A stretch of DNA of 64,000 nt from Vibrio scophthalmi LMG 19158. GTDB lineage: Bacteria; Pseudomonadota; Gammaproteobacteria; Enterobacterales; Vibrionaceae. Below, piece by piece: positions 18,081 to 26,825 of this stretch. The notes beneath the pieces are model-generated. The model was not told the origin of the DNA, did not search any database, and saw nothing but the letters and a program-made list of their open reading frames with translations. Each line of letters opens with the position of its first letter. Within the stretch, counting starts at the first letter, position 1. Location: contig NZ_AFWE01000223.1 in the NCBI RefSeq assembly GCF_000222585.1, positions 1 through 64,000 of the forward strand. The letters are read 5' to 3'. Both the position numbers and the translations under genes were made by a program.

Positions 18081-18521
18081 ATGCGCTGTTTTAATCATCC
18101 TGAAGTGGATGCCGTCTGTTCTTGTAAGTCTTGCTTGATCTTCTTGTGCACTGAATGTGCGATAAAAATCGAACATGGCTATGTGTGTTCAGAGAGTTGC
18201 CGAGAGAATATCGAGGCTATTGAGCAACACCATCAATTTGTGTTGCAAGAGCACAAAAATATTGATCGAGCGAATGAGATAGTAATGCGTGCGATGCTGG
18301 CTAGGAAGAAGAATTACAGCCACTTTATAGGCTTTTATATTTTGATGGTTTTGCTGACGTTAGCATCAGGTATTGATCGTGCGGATTACAGTTATTCGGT
18401 CACGTTTATTGCGATATTTGCCATTTTAATTTGTTATTGCGTAGTCAGAATTCGTTCTCTTAATGTGAATATGGACGAGTTGCTCAATGACGCTAAAAGC
18501 AGGATAAGTGTTGGCGAGTGA
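18081..18521 (+). CDS. B-box-like zinc-finger membrane protein
   Basis: This 146-residue protein has an N-terminal cysteine/histidine cluster: C3, H6, C13, C15, C18, C23, C26, then C36 and C40. This C-x2-H, C-x-C-x2-C, C-x2-C pattern resembles a B-box-type zinc finger as found at the start of some bacterial membrane proteins. A helical middle (about 45-75) follows, then two transmembrane segments (about 81-98 and 105-124) and a short acidic tail. GAGGCGACA precedes the ATG. It is a single gene of unknown function; a protein-interaction role for the finger is only inferred. Confidence 0.7.
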   Translation: MRCFNHPEVDAVCSCKSCLIFLCTECAIKIEHGYVCSESCRENIEAIEQHHQFVLQEHKNIDRANEIVMRAMLARKKNYSHFIGFYILMVLLTLASGIDRADYSYSVTFIAIFAILICYCVVRIRSLNVNMDELLNDAKSRISVGE

Positions 18522-18761
18522 GTGAACGGTTTAAATATTGTTAGATAAGCCATTAGAAACTGCTGGGTAATGACTTCTAAGTATATCGACAAAATTTGTC
18601 TCAGAGAGCAGCCTCAATTGGCTATTTTTTTGTCGTTAATTTTCTGCTTTGATTGATTTTTTAAATGATTTTATGCTGTGATTACGCCTGTCTCGCGATG
18701 ATTTCAACACTCATTAATGGGTATTATCTTTGGTTGATTCGTCATTGGCGACGGGCTAGGA

Positions 18762-18846
18762 GAGGAGTAAGTTCGAGTTACACAAGAACGAGTTTGGTGG
18801 TGGTTGTCACTTAAATTTTCCCCGAACTTGCTTCATTACTCCCCTC
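18762..18846 (+). promoter_or_regulatory. Structured 5' leader before the His-rich gene
   Basis: GAGGAGTAAGTTCG (18762-18775) can pair over a long distance with CGAACTT (18823-18829) and TTACTCCCCTC (18836-18846): AAGTTCG/CGAACTT is a perfect 7-bp stem, and AGGAGTAA pairs with TTACTCC.CT beyond a 6-base internal loop. The right arm ends 20 bases before the ATG. It looks like a regulatory leader, or an operator split into two arms; which of the two cannot be told by eye. Confidence 0.45.
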
Positions 18847-18865
18847 GATTAAGGATGTAATTATT

Positions 18866-19183
18866 ATGAGTAATTTAAAAGAACAACAAGCTAATCAAGC
18901 GATTCATGGTAAACAACACGGTGCAGAATTTAACCATGAAAAAATGGATCGTCGTTATGGTAGCGACGTAGAGCACAAACATAATAAAGATCATCACCAA
19001 GTTCGTGAGCATGAGAAAAGTCACCCACACATTCAACATGGTGGTGAGCCTGAAGGGCACAAACATCCTCAGCAAACTCACCAAGACCGTCATGAGCATG
19101 ATGAACACCGCCATCATAAAACCAAGCAACATGACCATAAAGAGCATTCACGTGAACATCATAAAACCGCTCATAATATGTAG
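18866..19183 (+). CDS. Histidine-rich small protein
   Basis: This 105-residue hydrophilic protein has 25 histidines (24 percent), with many Lys, Glu, Gln and Asp and no cysteine. The His residues occur as HH pairs and HxH motifs along the whole length (for example HKHNKDHH, HEHDEHRHH, HKEHSREHH). There is no signal peptide or membrane segment, so it should be cytoplasmic. TTAAGGATGTAATTATT gives a ribosome-binding site. Such proteins in other bacteria store or buffer Ni2+, Zn2+ or Cu, but I do not recognise a named family. The opposite strand has an open frame too, caused only by the repeated CAT/CAC codons. Confidence 0.65.
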   Translation: MSNLKEQQANQAIHGKQHGAEFNHEKMDRRYGSDVEHKHNKDHHQVREHEKSHPHIQHGGEPEGHKHPQQTHQDRHEHDEHRHHKTKQHDHKEHSREHHKTAHNM

Positions 19184-19232
19184 GCTTTAAACGTTGACGT
19201 TAATGCGCTTATTTATCGGATCTCAAAACGCA

Positions 19233-19262
19233 AAAGAGTTGCCCTTTTCGACAACTCTTTGT
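19233..19262. terminator. Terminator between the His-rich gene and cyuA
   Basis: AAAGAGTTG (19233-19241) pairs with CAACTCTTT (19252-19260) around a 10-base loop; it lies between convergent genes. Confidence 0.6.
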
Positions 19263-19286
19263 GATTTTATTTAATCTTATCTGTCG

Positions 19287-20633
19287 CTATTTCTGCACCA
19301 TGATCTCAAGTATTTGCACGTCAGTTTGTGTCATCGCGCCATTGGCTAGCGCTGACATATTGCGGATTGTGGCATCTACGTCTGTATCGACAATACCTTC
19401 TGCTCCTGAGACGCGAATGCCATCGAGCGCCATCATCGCGGCTTTAATGGCCGCACTTGCAGATGACGACACCTTCATCGCGCAGCTTGTTTTTGCCCCA
19501 TCACAGATGATGCCGGTGATATCGCCAATCATGTTACAGATCGCGGAGCTGATGTGAGTAAATTGTCCACCGAGTAGCCATGTCATCCCTGCTACCGCCC
19601 CCATTGAGGCAGTGGTTGCACCACAAAGTGCAGAGAGCTTATTTTGGTGGCTCTTGATATAGATCGCCATTAAATGGGAGAGCATTAAAGCGCGGATCAT
19701 GGTCTCACGATCGACTTTTAAATGTTCTGCCACAACCACGACCGGCATGGTAGCCGCAATCCCTTGATTCCCTGATCCAGAGTTGCTCATCGCCGGCTTC
19801 ATTGCACCATCCATACGGGCATCAGAGGCTGCCGCAGTTCGGCGCATAATGTCGGTGAGCAAGTCTTGGCTAAGTAAGCCGCGATCAATGTTACGTTGGA
19901 ATGTGGCACCAATTTGCAAGCCGTAGTTTCCGGTTAAACCTTCGACGGAGAGGGCGTTATTCAGCAAGTAAGCTTGTTCAATAAAAGCAATATCTTGCAG
20001 CTCTGCATGAGTGGCAAACTCAAAAATGTCGATAGCGTTAGCATCGGCAAAGGGGTGGTCTTGCGTGGTTTGAGCATTGCTTTGCTCTAGGGGTGACTCA
20101 GCACGATAAATAATTTGATCGTTTTCCGTAATCTCAACGACTTGCGTATGTGTGTCAGCAATAGTGACGGAAGTAGAATATTGCTCAAGAGTGACGGTTA
20201 CTTGTGCATAGAGAATGTGGGAAGTTGTGGCAACACCGACAGACACGCGTTGTTCATCAAGCAGTACTTTTGCGCGACTGACATCATCGCTTGAGATGTT
20301 CTTTAACACTTCTAAACCGGCATCTGCATCTCCTGCGAGAGCGCCTACCGCAGCGGCGATTGGCAGGCCAACCATCCCGGTTCCCGGCACGCCCACGCCC
20401 ATGCCATTTTTCATCAGATTCGGTGAAACTAGGACATCAATACGAAGATCTTGGTGTGGTAAGCTCTGAACTGAATCGCTTGAGTTAAGGTTGTGCATTG
20501 CCGCAAGGCGACGTATTGCAATTGCAGCGCCAAGTGCGACAGAGACTGGCTCAGTACACCCCAGTGCCGGCACGACTTCTTTTTTTACGACATTGATAAA
20601 ACCATTCCACAAATGTTCTTTCACGTTATCCAC
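19287..20633 (-). CDS. cyuA: L-cysteine desulfidase CyuA (YhaM, UPF0597)
   Basis: This 448-residue protein matches E. coli CyuA/YhaM throughout. The conserved cysteine motif GCTEP is at residues 25-29, followed by SPNLMKNGMGVGVPGTG, AMSNSGSGNQGIAATMPV, and the C-terminal cysteines in SALCG and ICDGAKTSCAMKV that are expected to hold a [4Fe-4S] cluster. CyuA degrades cysteine to pyruvate, ammonia and sulfide. In E. coli it is paired with the permease CyuP and regulator CyuR; neither is next to it here. The frame opens with GTG, and a second GTG lies three codons in, so the exact start is uncertain. Confidence 0.9.
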   Translation of the reverse strand: MDNVKEHLWNGFINVVKKEVVPALGCTEPVSVALGAAIAIRRLAAMHNLNSSDSVQSLPHQDLRIDVLVSPNLMKNGMGVGVPGTGMVGLPIAAAVGALAGDADAGLEVLKNISSDDVSRAKVLLDEQRVSVGVATTSHILYAQVTVTLEQYSTSVTIADTHTQVVEITENDQIIYRAESPLEQSNAQTTQDHPFADANAIDIFEFATHAELQDIAFIEQAYLLNNALSVEGLTGNYGLQIGATFQRNIDRGLLSQDLLTDIMRRTAAASDARMDGAMKPAMSNSGSGNQGIAATMPVVVVAEHLKVDRETMIRALMLSHLMAIYIKSHQNKLSALCGATTASMGAVAGMTWLLGGQFTHISSAICNMIGDITGIICDGAKTSCAMKVSSSASAAIKAAMMALDGIRVSGAEGIVDTDVDATIRNMSALANGAMTQTDVQILEIMVQK

Positions 20634-20938
20634 TCACTATAGTGTGCTATCAGCTTGTTATTTAGCGCTGATGAGCTTATTCGTCTGGGCATAAACCCTT
20701 GGTTATTATGTGGTTTAATATAGCGCTGGCGTGAGGAAAAAGGTTTGCTTTATTGATTATAAAGCGCGGCACTTAGAGAAAAATATTCTACTAATATCGG
20801 TTTTATAGTGCAGACTTTCTCAATGCGTGGTTTGTGATTGCAAGGCGATGTTTTCATCGAATAAAAAATTCCCGCCGGGGCGGGAATCTTGAGTACCAAG
20901 CTATCGCAACCGCAGACAAAATGGCTGCGAACCAGAGT
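20634..20938. other. Intergenic region upstream of cyuA
   Basis: About 300 bases with no gene. The left part must hold the minus-strand cyuA promoter; the right part holds the terminator of the diguanylate cyclase operon (20861-20887). Confidence 0.4.
20861..20887 (-). terminator. Terminator of the TonB receptor-yfiR-cyclase operon
   Basis: ATTCCCGC (20868-20875) pairs with GCGGGAAT (20880-20887) around CGGG. Read on the minus strand it is followed by TTTTTT, so it terminates the operon that ends at 20939. Confidence 0.8.
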
Positions 20939-22882
20939 TTATGCGGATTGTCCTACCTCAGTTTCATTGCTTCGAGCATGGATATGATCTAAGCAGTAGA
21001 ACTGATTTTTGCCTTGGCGTTTAGCGATGTACATTGCTTCATCCGCCTCGGTGATTTTTTGGTCTAGGCTAGTCGTGTCAGTGGCTGGCCAGTAGCTGAT
21101 ACCTAAACTTGCTGTCACTTGGCATGCGACACCATCAATCATAAACGGGGTTGAGAGCTTCTCTACCACTCGGTTGAAAATAGAGGGTGAAGAGCACATG
21201 CCGTTAATTCCCAACAAGAACTCATCACCCGCAAGGCGAGAGACGATGTCTTCTTGTGCAAGACAACTGGTGAGTCGTTTACCTACCATACAAAGTAATT
21301 GGTCACCGACTGCGTGTCCGTGTTCGTCGTTGATGGCTTTAAAGCCATCTAGATCGATGAAACACACCATTTGCGACTCACCATTGTTGTGTGACTCTTG
21401 CAAGCGGTGAACGGCATTAGCGCGGTTTGCTAGGCCAGTAAGTTGGTCATGGTTAGCAACATAGTTGAGTCGTTTCAGCTCCAGTTCGACACTTTGATCG
21501 ATGAGCGTGAATACCAATGCTTCTACTTTGCCTTTGGCATTACGCAGGCTGCGCACCGTAAGTTGGCAGGGTAACCAATCAGTCTTACAGCGTACTTTTG
21601 TCTCTAATGACAAACGACCGTTTTTAAGCAGCGTTTTCAGTTGTTTAAGGTTGTTAAATTTGTTGTCAAAAGCCAAGTCGTATAGTGAATCTAACGGCCC
21701 AAACCATTGATGGCTTTGTTGGTTTTGCATTTCAACTTTAAAATTACGAGACACCACTAATACGGCATCTTGGTTTTGTTCAAACATCAGCTCAACCAGT
21801 TTACGGCGATGCTCTGCAAGATGGCGCGCAGTAATATCTTCCAGTTGTAGCAATACGTGCTTATTTTCGTCCATCGGATGGCAACTAACCTGGTAGTGAC
21901 GTTGAGTTTGAATTGCCCGCATTTCGATGGCATGCAGTGGCTGTTGATTGTCGATAGCCGCTAATACTTCTTCAATGGCGCTGCGTGGCTCAAAATAACG
22001 TTCCAACACACAACGAGTATTATTGACATGCTCGATGTCTTTTAGCTCTCTTGCGGCCGCAGGATTGTGATAAGTGATGGTGTTCCCCGGAGAAACCACC
22101 ATGATGCCACGTTTCATTACATCAAGTGCACGATAGATGTAGCGGTTTTTTTGCTCAACGCTATCCAGTGCTGAATGCAATTGGAATTCACGCTCGCGCA
22201 GGCTGCTGACCATTTCGTTAAAACAAGTCGTGAGTTTGCCCAGTTCATCGTCATGCAGCACCGGAAGCTCTTTTTTCAGCACCCCATCGCGAGTCATTTT
22301 TTCCATTGAATGGTGTAAAGCACTCAGCGGCGTGATGATTAAACGATGCAGTGAGCGGGCAAATAACCATGCCAAAACGGAGAGAGAAAGTGTAATGATT
22401 AGCAATGAGGTCCACAGTTTGTTTGCCATTGCCTTGAGGTACTCGAGCGATACCCAAACTTTTAGTGTACCTAGCTGCTCTCCGCCTAACGAGATTGGTG
22501 TCGTGTGCACTTCAAACTCTTTGCTTTGGCATTGCACAACCCCATTGTTCCATGCACAGCCACGAGGTATGCGTTGAATGTCGATAAATCCTTGGTGTTG
22601 ACTGTTAAGAACTTGAGCGGCGATGATATCGGGATCAAAGGTCAGGTTGTTCAGTTGCTCTTGTGCAGATAAAGAGTCATCAAAGGTCAGCGCCGCTGGC
22701 AAGGTATTTGCCACCGCTTGGGTGAGCACGCTGATACGATGATCGAGATTCACTTTTTGCGAACTGACGTTAAATTGAATGGCGAGCGCACCGATGCCGC
22801 CAATAATAAAGGTCACCATTAACCATGTTGGTAAGATCATTTTGTAGCGTAGCGGTAGACCAGCCATTAATGTCGTAATCAT
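20939..22882 (-). CDS. YfiN-like diguanylate cyclase (sensor, HAMP, PAS, GGDEF)
   Basis: This 647-residue inner-membrane enzyme makes c-di-GMP. Order: transmembrane helix (about 15-36), a periplasmic CHASE8-like sensor (about 37-150), a second helix (155-175), HAMP (176-230), PAS-like regions (about 250-350 and 365-465), and a GGDEF domain (470-635). The active-site motif is AGDEF (551-555), a variant found in active enzymes; the inhibitory I-site RxxD is Ala542-x-x-Asp545, so product feedback is probably lost. It lies 2 bases after a yfiR-like gene. In Pseudomonas and E. coli, periplasmic YfiR holds the cyclase YfiN (DgcN) inactive by binding its sensor domain; the same is likely here. Confidence 0.9.
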   Translation of the reverse strand: MITTLMAGLPLRYKMILPTWLMVTFIIGGIGALAIQFNVSSQKVNLDHRISVLTQAVANTLPAALTFDDSLSAQEQLNNLTFDPDIIAAQVLNSQHQGFIDIQRIPRGCAWNNGVVQCQSKEFEVHTTPISLGGEQLGTLKVWVSLEYLKAMANKLWTSLLIITLSLSVLAWLFARSLHRLIITPLSALHHSMEKMTRDGVLKKELPVLHDDELGKLTTCFNEMVSSLREREFQLHSALDSVEQKNRYIYRALDVMKRGIMVVSPGNTITYHNPAAARELKDIEHVNNTRCVLERYFEPRSAIEEVLAAIDNQQPLHAIEMRAIQTQRHYQVSCHPMDENKHVLLQLEDITARHLAEHRRKLVELMFEQNQDAVLVVSRNFKVEMQNQQSHQWFGPLDSLYDLAFDNKFNNLKQLKTLLKNGRLSLETKVRCKTDWLPCQLTVRSLRNAKGKVEALVFTLIDQSVELELKRLNYVANHDQLTGLANRANAVHRLQESHNNGESQMVCFIDLDGFKAINDEHGHAVGDQLLCMVGKRLTSCLAQEDIVSRLAGDEFLLGINGMCSSPSIFNRVVEKLSTPFMIDGVACQVTASLGISYWPATDTTSLDQKITEADEAMYIAKRQGKNQFYCLDHIHARSNETEVGQSA

Positions 22883-22884
22883 GG

Positions 22885-23418
22885 TTATGCCTCGCTCGCT
22901 AAGATGGCGACACTGAGTAACTGTGCGCGCAACTTGATCTGGCTAGGCTCAATATTTTCACGAGAAATCATTGGTTTGATGCGATTGTTTACTTTCACAA
23001 ATGCAATCATGCCACCACATTGAATAAAGGCTTTATTGGTACCGACCAAAAGTGCGTGTGGGTAATCAAGTTTGAGTTGAGCGACGGCTTGCTCATCCGC
23101 TTTATCGACATAGAGTATGTGACAAATCGAGCTGTCAGAGTGCTCACCAATATTATCGTAAGTTGCTAACTCTGGTTTGCTCAACACGATATCTTGCAGG
23201 CGCAGGGCGACATCTGATTCTTCGGTTACGCAAAACTCCAATGGCCGACTCGGCACGCCGGTTTCTTGCCAATCAGACAGCAGCGCAAAGCGGTACAGAT
23301 AGACCGCCATCAGATCTTCATCGCTGTATTTAGCGCTTGCACTAGTGGTGAACAACAGCAGCCCCAACATCAAGCTGGTGCAACTGCTGCTCATATAGCG
23401 GAAAAAACGTTGCATCAT
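22885..23418 (-). CDS. yfiR: YfiR family periplasmic protein
   Basis: This 177-residue protein has an N-terminal signal peptide (hydrophobic core LMLGLLLFTTSASA, cleavage near residue 29) and a YfiR (DUF4154) domain. Family signs are the early YLYRFALLSDW helix, the SDSSICHILYV strand and the final QIKLRAQLLSVA segment. Cysteines at about 63, 98 and 133 could form the disulfide that controls YfiR stability. YfiR represses the partner cyclase from the periplasm. It sits between the TonB receptor (13 bases upstream) and the cyclase (2 bases downstream). Confidence 0.88.
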   Translation of the reverse strand: MMQRFFRYMSSSCTSLMLGLLLFTTSASAKYSDEDLMAVYLYRFALLSDWQETGVPSRPLEFCVTEESDVALRLQDIVLSKPELATYDNIGEHSDSSICHILYVDKADEQAVAQLKLDYPHALLVGTNKAFIQCGGMIAFVKVNNRIKPMISRENIEPSQIKLRAQLLSVAILASEA

Positions 23419-23431
23419 AGGCTTAGATTAC

Positions 23432-25576
23432 TCATATCTCTTGTGCAACGGCCCATTCGACCGTTACCCAATATTGTGTGCCGTTTTGGAATGGCCCCAT
23501 ACTTTCAGCAAACTCAACGTCTTGATCGGCGCCAACACCTTCAACGGTTGCGGTGATCCTTGGTGAGTATTGGTTGTACTTCCAGCTCAAAGACAAATCG
23601 AGGTTCACAACTTCAGGCCATGTATAATCATATGGGCCAGTAGGTTTATAGTCTTGATGTAATTGTGATTTACCGACATATTGCAGTGTCGCATTGGCCC
23701 ACCACTGTTCATTAATGTCCCACATGATTTGGGTATTAATGAAGTGGTTCGGTTCGTTTTCAATCTTCCGTTTATCATAATTACTACATAAGCTGGTTTG
23801 GCAGTGGCCAATAATGCGTTTGTAACTATAGTTCGTATTGATTTGTAACTGATCCAATGGTTGCCATTTGGCGGATATTTCACCGCCATAAGTTTCAGTC
23901 CAAATACTGTCGGTTACTATGCTTCCTTGCGATACAATTAATGTCTCTGGTTTTGACCAATCCAGATAGATATTTGTATAAAGATAGCTACGTACATTGT
24001 CATGAATACTGTAATAAGTGCTCAGGCTTACATTTAGACGATCGTCTTGCCAGAAGCGATAACCTAACTCGTAGGTTTCAACTATTTCTGTTTTGAGTTT
24101 GTCATTGCCAAATTGGCCAGTAACGATATAAACATCGTCTTGATTCCCGGTTCCTTTACCACACCAAGGAGATTGGTGTTCAGGTGGTACGTTACAATCT
24201 AAGACGGTATTTTGTTTAAAATAGGTATCACGCTCTAAACGAGAAGGCGTGACTACCGCTTTTCCCCAGCCAAACCATAAGCTTTGATTGTTAGTTAACT
24301 TTTGGCTTAGGCGAATTTGCGGTTGAGCGTCGATTTCGTCGGAGATATTATTGTACTGCCAACGGTTACCCATCATTAAATTCGTTGAGTCACTTAGAGG
24401 GATATTCCAGTTGGAATAGATGCCATAGCTTTCGTTGAAGAACTTTGGGTCATCGGTAATGCGTAAATATGGCATAGTAAATTTGTCATATGTACTGTAG
24501 GTAGCCAATTCTTCATCGATAAGACGAACGTTGGCCCCAATGGTCAGTTGAGTTCCCCACAGGTCATTACTATTCCATCGAGAGTCGAGATCGAAACGGT
24601 AATATGTTGCATCTCGAGCTGTGCTGTCATTTGAGCTATAAGTTAACCAAATGTCACTTTCGATTGAGTTACCATTTTGCATCTCATAGATATGGTTGGT
24701 ACCGACAAAATATTCTTCCATGGTCATTTCGGTGTCATATTCTGTAAATGCAGGCGTGTTAGGGAAGTAAGCATTCGGATGATAGTTTGCCCATAAGTAA
24801 TCTTCACGTGAGCGAATGCCACCCGCCTGGATGCTCAAAGTATGGGCAAGTTTTTGATAATCGAAACGGCCACCAAAACGTTCGGTATAAACGGTGAAAT
24901 GATCAATCGCTTGAACGATATCTTGCTTGCTTGTCCATGGTGGATGTTCAACAAACTCAAAATAACCGCTGAGATAAGCATAGTCACTCACCTGCCCAGC
25001 GTGGCGCATTTGGTACTCACTGTAACCCCAGTTGCCGGTTTTTACTGTCAGTTGCGCTTCTAGTGCATTTTCGGCTTCAAGAGTAATAATGTTAATTACT
25101 CCCGTTACAGCGTTGCCACCCCATGTCGTCCCTACTGGGCCAAGGACAATTTCGATTTGTTCAATATTGTCAATGCTGACTGGAATGAGATCCCAGTCTA
25201 CGCCTGAAAACATCGGGTTAAAGACACTGCGGCCATCAACCATCACTAATAAGCTGTTACTTAGAGCTTTATTGCTACCACGAGCTGTAATGCCCCAGTC
25301 ATAGTTTGAGTATTTGGCAATATGCAATCCGGGGGCGAGTGCAAGGGCATCGGCGACAGAGCGAGCCCCGGAACGGTTAATTTCTTTGGCAGTAATCACA
25401 TAAACCGCAGCAGGTGTATCCGCTAGACTTTGTGAGGTGCGAGTGGCTGAGGTGACTTTTGTTTCCGCTAGGGAAGTCAGTGACATGTTAAGCAGGTCAT
25501 CAAGCGAATCAACGGCGAATGCTGGAAGAGTACATAACAATGACGCGAGTAGGGGCGTTATTTTTATTATATGCAT
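23432..25576 (-). CDS. TonB-dependent outer-membrane receptor
   Basis: This 714-residue protein has a signal peptide (cleavage after LPAFA, residue 21), a short N-terminal segment, a plug domain (about 50-165, with TPAAVYVITAKEI, RSVADALALAPG, MVDGRSVF, IEIVLGP and TGVINIIT), and a 22-strand-type beta barrel. Members next to YfiR and a cyclase lack obvious siderophore features; the ligand here is unknown. The C-terminus ends AVAQEI rather than with the usual aromatic residue. It is the first gene of a three-gene operon, which implies that ligand uptake and c-di-GMP signalling are coupled. No clear Fur box was seen upstream. Confidence 0.88.
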   Translation of the reverse strand: MHIIKITPLLASLLCTLPAFAVDSLDDLLNMSLTSLAETKVTSATRTSQSLADTPAAVYVITAKEINRSGARSVADALALAPGLHIAKYSNYDWGITARGSNKALSNSLLVMVDGRSVFNPMFSGVDWDLIPVSIDNIEQIEIVLGPVGTTWGGNAVTGVINIITLEAENALEAQLTVKTGNWGYSEYQMRHAGQVSDYAYLSGYFEFVEHPPWTSKQDIVQAIDHFTVYTERFGGRFDYQKLAHTLSIQAGGIRSREDYLWANYHPNAYFPNTPAFTEYDTEMTMEEYFVGTNHIYEMQNGNSIESDIWLTYSSNDSTARDATYYRFDLDSRWNSNDLWGTQLTIGANVRLIDEELATYSTYDKFTMPYLRITDDPKFFNESYGIYSNWNIPLSDSTNLMMGNRWQYNNISDEIDAQPQIRLSQKLTNNQSLWFGWGKAVVTPSRLERDTYFKQNTVLDCNVPPEHQSPWCGKGTGNQDDVYIVTGQFGNDKLKTEIVETYELGYRFWQDDRLNVSLSTYYSIHDNVRSYLYTNIYLDWSKPETLIVSQGSIVTDSIWTETYGGEISAKWQPLDQLQINTNYSYKRIIGHCQTSLCSNYDKRKIENEPNHFINTQIMWDINEQWWANATLQYVGKSQLHQDYKPTGPYDYTWPEVVNLDLSLSWKYNQYSPRITATVEGVGADQDVEFAESMGPFQNGTQYWVTVEWAVAQEI

Positions 25577-25758
25577 GGTAAACGTTTGCCTAGCAGCGGT
25601 TTTTTTATAGTTCTAGCTATTAACCGCATGGGGTAGGGTTATATTTTGGGAAAATGTATCACTAAATGAGAATTTATGCAGTTATATAGGATACTAATTG
25701 CTTTAAATATAATGATGGTTTCGATTGAATTCATTTATCGCGTTTTTAATGTCTGTTA

Positions 25759-26643
25759 TTAAAAGAAACCAATCGGCAAAAAAAAGTCTAACTCGAAGTG
25801 TTCGCTATCGTTGAGAAAGTGATTTTGATGGTAGTGCACATAGGCGGGTGTAGAGTGCAATTTAAACCCTGAATTAGGCAGCCACTTTTCGAGGATCAGG
25901 CTGATCTGCGGCAGTAGTTCGCCATAGTTTCCTTCCAACCTAAAGACGGCATGTAAGCCTCCGGGTATCACCATTTGATTGACCACGCCGCGAACTGCGA
26001 CGGGTTTGTCGATCGTCATGCAGGCCACATAACGTGATTGGTTGAGTTCGACCCAGGCTGGATTGGAATGATGCAAGCCAAATTGTTCGGTTACTTTGCG
26101 TCCCTCTGAGTTTGCCCATGCGTTGAGAATAAGCCATGCCTGCCGAATGGAGCGGTTATAACCGACGTGTCTAACATAGGCGACATTTCGTGAGGGTACG
26201 TTAAGGATTTTGGCTAGCGGTATCGGACGCTGAGCAATGAGGCGATAGCCGGCGGCGATTTCTGCATCTTTTAAATAGGGTTTCGCTGAAGTTTGAAAAT
26301 CGTGCTGTCGCCATTGTCCGGGTGCCATATGAAAGGTGGTTTTAAATGCACGGCTAAATGATGAAAGCGAACTAAAGCCACATTTGTTAGCAATATCAAT
26401 CACAGGTGATTTGGTGTCGAACATCAATTGGTTTGCAGCATATTCCATCCGTGTTCGGCGAATATATTGATGGAGTGATTCTCCCACGACTTGTTTGAAG
26501 ATACGGTGAAAATGTTGTTCGGAGTAGGCCGCGATTTTGGCTAACTCTCGGCCGGCCAATTCTTGACTAATATCTTGATGGATATAAAAAAGAACATCAT
26601 TGATTCGAGATACGTGCTGCTGGTTCACCGTTAAAATTCGCAT
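25759..26643 (-). CDS. AraC-family regulator with GyrI-like ligand domain
   Basis: This 294-residue regulator has the N-terminal double helix-turn-helix of AraC proteins (about 15-115; LAKIAAYSEQHFHRIFK for the first and IANKCGFSSLSSFSRAFKTTF for the second) and a C-terminal GyrI-like/AraC effector-binding domain (about 140-294) that binds hydrophobic or cationic drugs in Rob- and BmrR-type proteins. The start codon overlaps one copy of a 12-bp direct repeat, so autoregulation is likely. It is divergent from the aminotransferase at 26826. Confidence 0.9.
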   Translation of the reverse strand: MRILTVNQQHVSRINDVLFYIHQDISQELAGRELAKIAAYSEQHFHRIFKQVVGESLHQYIRRTRMEYAANQLMFDTKSPVIDIANKCGFSSLSSFSRAFKTTFHMAPGQWRQHDFQTSAKPYLKDAEIAAGYRLIAQRPIPLAKILNVPSRNVAYVRHVGYNRSIRQAWLILNAWANSEGRKVTEQFGLHHSNPAWVELNQSRYVACMTIDKPVAVRGVVNQMVIPGGLHAVFRLEGNYGELLPQISLILEKWLPNSGFKLHSTPAYVHYHQNHFLNDSEHFELDFFLPIGFF

Positions 26644-26674
26644 AAATGGACATAACAGAGAGCATAAATGGACA
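26641..26674. repeat. Two direct repeats, candidate AraC operator
   Basis: CATAAATGGACA occurs at 26641-26652 and again at 26663-26674, a spacing of 22 bases or about two helical turns. The first copy covers the start codon of the AraC-family gene. Tandem direct repeats on one helix face are how AraC-family dimers bind. Confidence 0.5.
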
Positions 26675-26762
26675 AATCAATTCGCGCAACACGCAGTACT
26701 ATCAATAAACACAACAAATTGTACATCACTTCGCAAAATAGGTTTTTAAACCATGGAAGTGG

Positions 26763-26779
26763 GTACTTTGACCAAGTAC
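26763..26779. promoter_or_regulatory. Perfect inverted repeat upstream of the aminotransferase
   Basis: GTACTT-TGACC-AAGTAC lies 47 bases before the aminotransferase ATG. A regulator-binding site is likely, but the protein is unknown. Confidence 0.4.
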
Positions 26780-26825
26780 AGAGATGACTTGGCAACGATA
26801 AAAAACAAAAACAGACAGGGACTCC

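Noticed and set aside
18875-19147. Hydrophobic minus-strand frame opposite the His-rich gene
   Set aside because: It exists only because CAT/CAC-rich codons read as Met/Val in reverse; no ribosome-binding site or family resemblance.
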